Source: Pinguiococcus pyrenoidosus
Taxonomy: Eukaryota > Sar > Pinguiophyceae > Pinguiochrysidales > Pinguiochrysidaceae
Assembly: GCA_019677205.1 (NCBI GenBank)
Contig: JAAMXY010000681.1
Span: forward strand, 49,238-84,062
Length of the DNA: 34,825 bases
Direction of reading: 5' to 3'
The notes under the pieces are model-generated. The model searched no databases. It saw nothing but the letters and a program-made list of their open reading frames with translations, and was not told the DNA's origin. Positions 27,739 to 34,825 of this stretch are shown here, piece by piece. The number at the start of each line of letters is the position of its first letter. The stretch's first letter is position 1. A program made the position numbers and the translations under genes.

Positions 27739-28920
27739 CTACCCCCGGGATTCCTCAAGCTGTTTGAATGCACGTTTCGCGGCTCCCACAGCACCTTCCA
27801 CAAGCTAGAAGTGCGGAGGGCAAAAAGGACCAACGACGTAAGCTGCGCATGTACGGCTTCGTCAGGCATCGTGCACATTTCAGCGTACCCCTGGCTCCCT
27901 CAAGTCTGTCTCTGTGCCTGCAAACAGAAGCTTGCCATTCCACTCTGGCCGGCTCAGTGCTGGGACTGGGTGAGGATGAGGGTACACGGTCTTCGGACTG
28001 GGGTTGGCGCTGACGAACGGCTCCTTCGACCAGCGCTGGACGAAGAGCGTGCCGTAGGCCTTTGCAGCTGATGCAAACTCATCCCCCGGTGCGCCTCCAG
28101 TGAGCTCATGGAAATGCAAAAGCTGCTCAAGGCATTGCTGCGCGAACTCCTCGTCCGTCAGGTCGACCTCGCTGAAGGCAAAGAAAGTGATTCCCACAAC
28201 GCTCTCATCCTCGGTCGACGCGTCGTACACCTGAAAGGCCGGTCCGCTGCTCCCGACACCGAGGCCTTTCCCGTGCCAAAACTTCGAATCATAGGTCATC
28301 ACGACCTTTGTCACGCCCGCCATCCATGTCTTCGCGGCCCTCATCGCTGCAATGCGTCGCGATGGTAGCTCGGGCTCAAAGCTGATGCTCTCGGCAATCA
28401 GCTCTGGCGGTACTGCAAGGACGCATCGCCGGGCACGCACCGTGGCTCCTTCCGTGCTCTCTACCACCAAATGCTCCCCGCAGACGTCGTCTTTGCCTTT
28501 CTCCGTGTTCGGTTCGCCATTGTCGACTTCCAGCGTCGCCCCTTCGTCCGGCACGAGGCTGATCCTCGCGACGGGGAAGTCTAGGCGCAGCTTTTCCTTT
28601 GGCAAATCCGCCGCTATGCGCTCGATCATGGCGTAGGTTCCTCCTTCCACCCGGAAGGAGTCCATGCCTTGCTGCGGCTGGGGAAAGAGTCGCAGGCCCA
28701 GATCTTCCGCCAGTTGGGGCGCATGCCGCTGCCCGTACTGCGGCCACACCCAGGCCGCCCCCAGGTCCAAGCCCTCTGGCGAGTTGCGGAGTCGCCCGCC
28801 AAGCGTCGTAGGGTGCGCCTCCAGCAGCGCGTAGCTGCCGCAGCCCTGCTGCTCCAGCTGCCGTGCCAAGAACAAGCCGCAGAGGCCCCCGCCGACGATG
28901 ACCACGTCATACACTGCCAT
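27739..28920 (-). CDS. Small flavin-containing amine oxidase-like protein (two exons)
   Basis: FAD-dependent oxidoreductase of the monoamine/polyamine oxidase fold; substrate not predictable. Exons 28920-27889 and 27804-27739 are joined across an 84-bp GT-AG intron in phase 0, giving 365 residues. The N-terminus MAVYDVVIVGGGLCGL is the dinucleotide-binding Rossmann motif, followed by the acidic LLEAH and TTLGGRL with the Gly-Gly-Arg typical of this family. The C-terminus has LLFAGTETD, the FAD-binding block. The terminal exon completes it with LVEGAVGAAKRAF, equivalent to the usual GYxEGAVxSGxxAA; without it the protein would stop three residues past EPG. It is shorter than most members (about 450-500 residues), with a reduced substrate domain. 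The start could also be MLTAPRS, eight codons upstream. The frame is open 76 codons upstream of my start in Arg-rich sequence; a targeting role is not convincing. Confidence 0.85.
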
Positions 28921-29476
28921 GCTCCGCGGAGCCGTCAGCATCCAAGGACGCCGCCCCGAGCACCTCCGTCTTCTCCCGCGACGAAGACCCGCTTCGCCAC
29001 TGCTGCCCAGCTGAAAAAAGTCGACGACGCCGATGAAAGTGTCGCGAGGCGGCGTCGTGTCTGTCGCAGCGTCGAGAAAAGTCCGGACCCTTCGCTGCGG
29101 TTCCGGGGATCCGGCTGTCACGCAGAGGCCAAATTGTTCCGACTTCGGCGGTTAATCCGCAGCGGATGTGCGCCGATGGCGCGAAGCAGCGGGACGGCGG
29201 TGCACGTGGGATTACTGTAGGCGCCGCAAGAGCCGTGGTGATTGGGACGGGAGCTTCGGAGGTGGAGGAGGCGCAGGCGCGGTGGTTGAAGTGTGGGTGA
29301 TCTTGCTGCAAAGACAGAGCTGCCTTCTTTGGTCGGGTGAAGCGCCATGCCGCGGGATTTCGTCGTGTCTCTTCAACACGGTCCTTGGCCAGAGGACTTG
29401 CAGGGCATGGCGTCGTTTTGAGATGGAGGGAGCGTAGAGACTTGACGCGATCTGCCCCAGACTGAGCAGCGCAAGG
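28921..29476. other. Divergent intergenic region, amine oxidase and membrane protein genes
   Basis: Holds both 5' ends. A plus-strand frame at 29168-29437 ends at the TAG just before the first exon I accept for the membrane protein. It includes a weakly hydrophobic VVEVWVILL stretch and could be an upstream exon, but no splice I tried was convincing. Confidence 0.4.
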
Positions 29477-31988
29477 ATGCTCAGGAAGCAGGAAGAGGAG
29501 GCGGGGTTCTGGGAAGATCGCGCGGCCGGAAGCGTCAAGAAGGATGCACGATCACTGCTCCGATGTCTCTTGGCCAGGTGCGAATGTATTCGAAGCGCTC
29601 TGCTTTTTGCAAGCCCCTTCACACAACGCGCTGGGTGCGCAGGTTCCGGCCTTCCGTGGGACTGTGGTGGAGCGAGAAGATCTTCGTCCTCTTGGATACT
29701 TTCCAATGCTACAGCGTCCTGTGGACAATGAGCCAGCCTTGGCCTTGGCCCTTTGCGTGGCTGACGTTCACGCGATTCACCACCCTCTTCAGCTTGGACT
29801 TCTTCAGCATGTCCGACAGAGGTGCTCGCCAGTTCGCCCCTGGAATGAGAGCACCGTACAGAGCCCATCTCTTCGTCTGCGTACCTCTTCGTCTTAGTTC
29901 CTTCCTCTCTTGGTCCGCGTAGGGGCGCTCATGAGCCGCTCGAATCTTCCGCAGTCAAAGTATGGGGTCATGCAAGGCTATCTACTCTACGCCTTTGCCT
30001 ACAACGTCCTTTGCCTAGCGTTCATCGCGACGTATGTCTATCGCCGCCAGCTCGTTGCCGCCACTCACGTGGCTCTGCGATTCTTCAGCATCGATGACGA
30101 TCATCATCGGTGCGTGCGCAGCGATGCTGGGACCAGGCCTTTATCTAACCTTGCGCCGTTCCTCTTGTAGAAGCCTTTCCACGTGGCTGCTCAACTGGAA
30201 CAGCGAGTTTGAGCGGGCTTGGCTCGCCATGGCCTGGTGCTTATTCCTCCCTATCGGGCTCGCCGGAAGTCGTCTCACTCTCTGCGAAGATGATAAGGTG
30301 CGCAGTATTCACGATCTGCGCAACTGCGGAACACATGTTGACGCAGTCGACGGGCAGCTCGCCGCGGATCCGTCCGTGGTCTGTGGAAGCGCAGGTCATG
30401 CACTGTCCATTCTTCTCTACGGCCTTGTCTGGGTCAGTGCGGCGGGGGCGTTCCTACTCGCGACCTATCGATTGACCACCGCATCCTACGTCTTCGAAGA
30501 CGACAGAGATCACGAGCGCGTGGTGCAGCAAATGGAAATCGAGTACGCTCTCGGTGAGTTCTTGACGGGGGCGGACACAACGCGGAGAGAGAAGCAGAAA
30601 GGGAGCTGCCATAGACGTCTGATCAAGATTGTCGGCAGGTCTGAACGATGCATACGTTCGCACGAGGTCATATCTCTTGGCGAGCTTTCGCCGGAGTGGC
30701 CTCTGGTATCCATTTGCGACGCTTCTGCTGAAGGTGCTTCTCGTGGCGGCGTTCTTGCTGCTGAGCCCGGTGGCGACGCTGCAAGTCGTGGCGTACTGGT
30801 GCACCTACATGTCCTACCTCATGTACTTCTCGCTGGTGGGGCCCTTTCGCCTGGCCTCGTCAAATCTGATCTTCCGCGTCAGCGCGCTGACTATGGCCAT
30901 CAATGCCACGTTCGGGTTTATGACGGGCCTGCGAGCCCGAAGCCCACTTCTGGTTGCGCGGACTCAGTCGATCATCCTGATCTCTCTCAACAGCTTCGCG
31001 CTGGCGCTCTTGATCGGAAGTGTGCTCTTCTATGCTGTCATCGCAAAGGTTCGTTTCTTCTGGTGGCGGAGAACGAGCAGCGGTCGGTGATGACTGTGAA
31101 AGAACTCACCCGTGGCGTCGGGCTGTGTGTGTGTAGGAGAACTGGCCCAGCAAAGACACGCTCGAGCGCATCTTCACCCAGCACAAGAGTGCTTCGACGT
31201 GGATACTTTGTACCAAAAGGCTGAGCGACTTTCTGGAAAGCTCCTACTTCACGTCGGAGAGATGCGTTCTGGTATCTGCAGAGCTCAGAATCGTAGTGGG
31301 GGAATGGAATCAAGAGCTAACACCACATGTCTCGAGTAGCTGCTAAGGCTTGAAGAGCTCCTTCGCCAAGCTCGGTTTTGCTGGTTGGAGGCGAAGCTCA
31401 AGGACTCGATCATGGAGGTGAGCACGATTGATCGATTGGTTGATTGATTGGTTGGTTGATTGATTGGAAGGAAAAAAGTCCACGTGCACGAGGAAGGCTG
31501 CTTATCTGAAGAGTCTGTGCGCGAAGGCAATCATTCGCAGCGTTCTTGACCAGGCGCTTCGCCTGCACGAAAGAGTGTGCGAGCAAACGATCTTTGCAGG
31601 TACCGACTTTGTGGACCATCCGCTCTGGCAGTATGCCACGCAACTAATGGCAGATGTAGATCGCAGGTTGCACGATGCTTGGATGGAGAGCTACGGGGCC
31701 ATGAGAGATCGGCGAGGGCGGTTCATCTTGAGTTCACCCAGCCACCTGCGCTTGCTTACGAAGCTTCGAGGCGTTGCCCTGCTCCTGCAGGGCCTGCACA
31801 AGAATGTCGAGCGGAAGGACATGCTGCCAGAGGATGTCGACAGCATTGAAGGGGAGGAGGGGGGGAGGGCACCGAGTTCTGATGGGTTGGGAAAGTCGCT
31901 CGGGTTTACGGAGGGAAGCAGCCAAATCGCAGCACACCACGCGGAAGACCACACCATGGATAGGACGGTAAAAATTTGCAAAACTTAG
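29477..31988 (+). CDS. Polytopic membrane protein of unknown function (eight exons)
   Basis: Exons: 29477-29577, 29643-29821, 29923-30109, 30171-30553, 30639-31048, 31137-31271, 31340-31417 and 31497-31988. All introns are GT-AG (61-101 bp) with matching phases 2, 1, 2, 1, 0, 0, 0, giving about 654 residues. Splicing restores one continuous chain across frames that are each interrupted by stops. About eight or nine hydrophobic segments are visible: WSEKIFVLLDTFQCYSVLW, AWLTFTRFTTLFSLDFF, LLYAFAYNVLCLAFIATYVY, WLAMAWCLFLPIGLAG, LSILLYGLVWVSAAGAFLLA, LLLKVLLVAAFLLL, then three more. The C-terminal 200 residues are soluble and helical, with charged coiled-coil-like stretches. The layout resembles large multi-pass proteins that oomycetes, diatoms and dinoflagellates carry in many copies, but I know no assigned function. 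Doubts: the start (an in-frame TAG lies 42 bases upstream, but a spliced upstream exon is possible) and the last acceptor (31497 or 31512). Confidence 0.6.
31427..31466. repeat. GATTG/GGTTG short repeat in the last intron
   Basis: Tandem copies of GATTGATTG and GGTTG fill the 5' half of the 79-bp intron between 31418 and 31496 of the membrane-protein gene. This is simple-sequence DNA without coding capacity. Confidence 0.75.
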
Positions 31989-32338
31989 ATCAAGCAGGAT
32001 TCCAAATAGCTTGTCCCTTCACAAACCTAGCCTTGAGACCGCGAAACGCTCGTACTATCCTGCCGTCTCGAATCCCTCGCACGTCATGCCTTCTCCATCG
32101 CCCAACACCTTGCTTGCTCCATGTGCGCTGCCCATTCTATCTGACTTGCTTTTCGTTTCGACCGAGTCGACATCGCTACTATTTATCTGCACAAAACGGG
32201 ACTGCTAGGGTACGTGTATCGATAAGTCTCCTTCCCAGCCACAAGGTCTATCATCCGCTGGCGCGCGATGCTCCATCCGATCCAACAGCACAGCCCTCAC
32301 GCGAGACCGATCTGAAATCTGTCCGGACGGACAGGGTC
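31989..32338. other. Convergent intergenic region, membrane protein and VDE-family genes
   Basis: A 350-base stretch with no gene seen; it holds both 3' UTRs. A GTAAAA donor-like site at 31968 could add a further exon to the membrane-protein gene, but no convincing coding continuation follows. Confidence 0.45.
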
Positions 32339-34115
32339 TTACTTCTGCACCAAGTCTGCAAAGGGAGACGTCTCCAGGGGTTGCTGGAGGACGACCCGCT
32401 CCTGCTGCGCGAGGAGCCAGTCACTGACGAGGGTCGGATCCCCAAACCAGTCGGACAGCTCCTGCGCTACGCTCCTGGTCATCTCAAAAATCGGGAACCA
32501 GCCCCGCTTCTGCTTCGCCTGCGCTTGCAGCTTCTGGGAGCCCGGGTTGGCGTAGGGCGCGTCTTCGCTCAGGAAGCACGTGTTGCGAATCCGGCAAAAC
32601 TGGGTGATGTCTAGGCCTACTTGCTTCGCCGCCGCCTCGATCGCTGGCTCATACTTGGCGGGCAGAATCGGCTCCCGGGAGTAGACGAAAGCGCCCTTGT
32701 AGTTCCCTTGGAGCGTGTGGCCCGTGTAGTAGATGAACTTCCAGGCAACTCCTTGATCCGGATCCACGACTGGCGTCCCCGTCAGCGTCGTCTGCGTCTG
32801 GATCGTCGCCGGCAGCGCTGGAAGAGGAGGTTTGGAGCTCCAGAAAGGGGACTTGACGGAATGTGCCGCCTCCTGAAGCCTGCCCCTCAGGACTCCTGCC
32901 GCCTTCAGTGCCTCAGCGGACTCCTCCGCGACGCTGGAAACCAGCGTCAGCTCGCCACTTCGCTTCGGCGAGGCTGGAACTGGGGCTGGGGCAACTGGAT
33001 TGGAGAATTTGCCGTTTCCCGTGATGAAGGACCCATCCGGGTTTCCCTCCGCCACGACGTAGTAGTTCTCCCAGAAGGTGAGACCGAACATGCGGCCCTT
33101 GCTGTGCATGGACCGCGGCGAGCCGGGGCCGTCGCCGATGATCTCCTCCTCCACTTCGTTGCGATATCCTCTTTCGTCGCGCGGGCGCGGGAGCGTGAAC
33201 TTCACCTCCATCTTCATGCGGTACCCATCGTTGTTGCTCTCAGCCACGGCCTGCCCTTGCTCGTCCGCGGCAATCGCCTGCTTTCCCCGGATAAATGACT
33301 CCAGGCCGTCGAACAAGCCCACGGCCTCGCGGCTCCCCGCGTTCTTCACGATCTCCCACTTTCGCGGCGTCCTGCCCAGGCTTGACCTCGTGGGGGAGGG
33401 CTTTCCCGGCGGCGCGCCCTGGGTCTGGAAGCTGTTGACCTGACAATCAAAGCAGTCGTAGCGCTGGTCCCAGCCCATGACCTTGTACCAGCTCCCCTCC
33501 AGGCTCTTCATGTCGAAGCTCTGCACTACGGTGGGCCGCTCGTCGCTGGGATCGACCGCCCAGGTCGCCCGGCCCTCGTCGCGGGGGACCTTGACGCAGT
33601 CCTCCTTCTCTACCGAGCAGTACAAGATCTTGTTCAACCTCTCGGAGCCGTAGGCGGCAAAGCAGCCCGTGCTGCACGTCCCCTCTCCCTTGCAGCGAGC
33701 GAGGCAGCTCAGTCCCTTGAGGCACGTGGGGTCGTTCCCACACTCCGTGGTCTCCAGAATGCACTTCCGCATGAAGCACATGCTGTCCACCTAAGACGTC
33801 ACCCAAGAGCAACACCAAAGGCCTTAGCAATTCAAATCGCTGGCTCGAGCAGCTGCTGACCACCCGTCCCATCTCGCCCATTCCATCTCGTACCTCCACC
33901 TTGTTGCCGTCGGCGGCAAAGCTAGCCAGCTCATCGTCGGCCAGCGCCACGGGAGCCCCGCAGGCCAGCACGGCCCCCAGCGCGGCGGCGGTCACCGCGC
34001 GCTGCTGCTGGTGCAGGGCCTTGCGGAAGGTCTCTCCGGCGCTCTGCAGCCCCTTCCGCACGGAGAAGGGGTTGCAGGCCGGCAGCATCGCCAAGAGAAG
34101 CAGCAGTGGCCTCAT
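32339..34115 (-). CDS. Violaxanthin de-epoxidase family protein, thylakoid lumen (two exons)
   Basis: Probable lumenal xanthophyll-cycle enzyme or a VDE-like/VDE-related paralogue; the family's known reaction is ascorbate-dependent de-epoxidation of violaxanthin. Exons 34115-33894 and 33790-32339 are joined across a 103-bp phase-0 intron, giving 557 residues. Exon 1 encodes three targeting steps: a hydrophobic signal peptide (MRPLLLLLAMLPACNPF), a basic transit region, and a lumenal signal ending in AlaLeuAla before DDELAS. Exon 2 begins with the Cys-rich domain (MCFMRKCILETTECGNDPTC, then LSCLARC, GTCSTGCF, LYCSVEKEDC). The lipocalin follows, with LEGSWYKVMGWD and YDCFDCQVNSF, the Asp before CQ matching the proposed catalytic position of plant VDE from memory. 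A Pro/Ala/Ser-rich insert of about 75 residues splits the lipocalin before WKFIYYTGHTLQGNYKGAFV. Plant VDE's Glu-rich C-terminus is absent, which argues for the VDL or VDR branch. Confidence 0.85.
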
Positions 34116-34570
34116 GGTCGGCGGGCTGTTGCAACTGGCGGCGCTTTCCGCGAAAAACAGGGTTCCACGTCGGAACCAAAAAGAGCGTCGGAGGGCCGCG
34201 CCCCGGGGAAAAGTGGGCCCCTGGCCGCTCTTGCGCGCCCGACTGCTCAGTCTCGCCCGTCCGAGCGCGGCGGGAAGCCTTTGGACGAAATTGGCCAGTC
34301 GGGTGGCGCTCCGGGCGCGAATGTGGCGCTTGGGAGTTCAAAGAGTTTCCGTGCAGGATCGATCCTGTGGAGTAAATCATTGATCTTCAACAAATTAGGA
34401 TCGCGCAACATGGATCGACTTCAAGCACAACCTGCTGTGCATACGGGGAAAGTAATGGAGATTCCCAGCGAGAACAAGCGCTGCACCAATAAAAGGGCGC
34501 CATTTGCCAGCTGGTCGACATGCGGCGGCCGCGGCCAATCATCGTGCGACAGAATGCGTTGCGACGCTTG

Positions 34571-34712
34571 TTTTCATCCTTCGGGGGAAACGGAGGAACG
34601 GAACTGAGGCCGTTCGTTTCCAGTGTCTTCTTTTCATCCTTCCCCGATCCTTTTGCTGTTTCCATGCTTCCCAAAGAATCAGCTGAGCCGTACTGCTCTT
34701 CTTTTCATCCTT
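34571..34712. repeat. TTTTCATCCTT, three dispersed copies
   Basis: The 11-mer TTTTCATCCTT occurs at 34571-34581, 34631-34641 and 34702-34712, spaced 60 and 71 bases apart on the same strand. A spaced direct repeat in a promoter-side region may be a binding-site cluster, or on the minus strand a degenerate repeat. Confidence 0.55.
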
Positions 34713-34726
34713 ATCGTTGTGAAATT

Positions 34727-34785
34727 GCGAAAACGCGAAACCGCGAAAACGCGAAAATCGCGAAAACCGCGAAAACCGCGAAAAA
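34727..34785. repeat. CGCGAAAAC short tandem repeat
   Basis: About seven imperfect copies of CGCGAAAAC (9 bases) run from 34727 to 34785. Read on the other strand the core is TTTTCGCG, close to the tract upstream of the NUP188-like gene (TTTGCGAG). Confidence 0.8.
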
Positions 34786-34825
34786 TCTCTCTTCTTATTC
34801 TTATTTTCATTGCTCCGAAGGACTT

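Larger units (their letters stand above)
34116..34825. other. Region upstream of the VDE-family gene, no gene seen
   Basis: Promoter side of the VDE-family gene to the window end. Minus frame 34387-34674 is open but low in information; it could be the edge of another gene. The stretch holds TTTTCATCCTT three times and a GCGAAA tract, both listed separately. Confidence 0.5.

Noticed and set aside
1-34825. Transposon, retroelement, tRNA or rRNA genes
   Set aside because: By eye I found no transposase or reverse-transcriptase motifs, long terminal repeats, tRNA A/B boxes with a foldable cloverleaf, or rRNA sequence. A dedicated search could still find short ones.

Overview
The window is nuclear DNA from a GC-rich, compact eukaryotic genome, most likely a photosynthetic alga with a complex red-derived plastid (ochrophyte, haptophyte or a close ally). 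Three things support this. There are many short GT-AG introns, mostly 61-138 bp. There is a class II fructose-bisphosphate aldolase whose first exon encodes a signal peptide with an ASGF site followed by an Arg/Ser-rich transit peptide. There is also a violaxanthin de-epoxidase family gene with a signal peptide, transit peptide and lumenal targeting segment. No bacterial operon structure, transposon, rRNA, tRNA or CRISPR array was recognised.

Layout. 1-1674 (+): the 3' part of a gene for a very acidic Glu/Ala-repeat protein. 1891-8886 (-): a four-exon gene for a 2254-residue NUP188-like scaffold nucleoporin carrying two canonical EF-hand loops. 9932-11528 (+): plastid class II aldolase, two exons. 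12910-13500 (+): an LZIC-like protein. 13566-15991 (-): a six-exon gene for an unrecognised protein built from two copies of a module of about 210-270 residues. 16717-22821 (+): an intronless 2034-residue membrane-anchored DUF1800-DUF1501 fusion. 23166-23783 (-): a small HAD-family phosphatase-like protein. 24175-27456 (+): an RBBP6/Mpe1-type protein (DWNN, zinc knuckle, RING, then Gly-Met-Pro and Arg-Asp repeats). 27739-28920 (-): a small flavin amine oxidase, two exons. 29477-31988 (+): an eight-exon polytopic membrane protein. 32339-34115 (-): VDE-family gene, two exons. The remaining stretches are intergenic with short tandem repeats.

The genes do not form a pathway. They alternate in strand, giving convergent pairs (acidic protein/NUP188; LZIC-like/duplicated-module gene; DUF1800/HAD; RBBP6/amine oxidase; membrane protein/VDE) and divergent pairs (NUP188/aldolase; duplicated-module/DUF1800; HAD/RBBP6; amine oxidase/membrane protein). 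Both plastid genes share one design: a first exon that holds only targeting sequence, then a phase-0 intron, then a single exon with the whole mature enzyme.

The strongest leads are the EF-hand pair inside an otherwise NUP188-like protein, the uncharacterised duplicated-module protein, and the giant DUF1800-DUF1501 fusion. Exon structures were joined by hand from splice-site and frame logic and have not been checked against transcripts. Family assignments are from memory of family motifs, not from a search.
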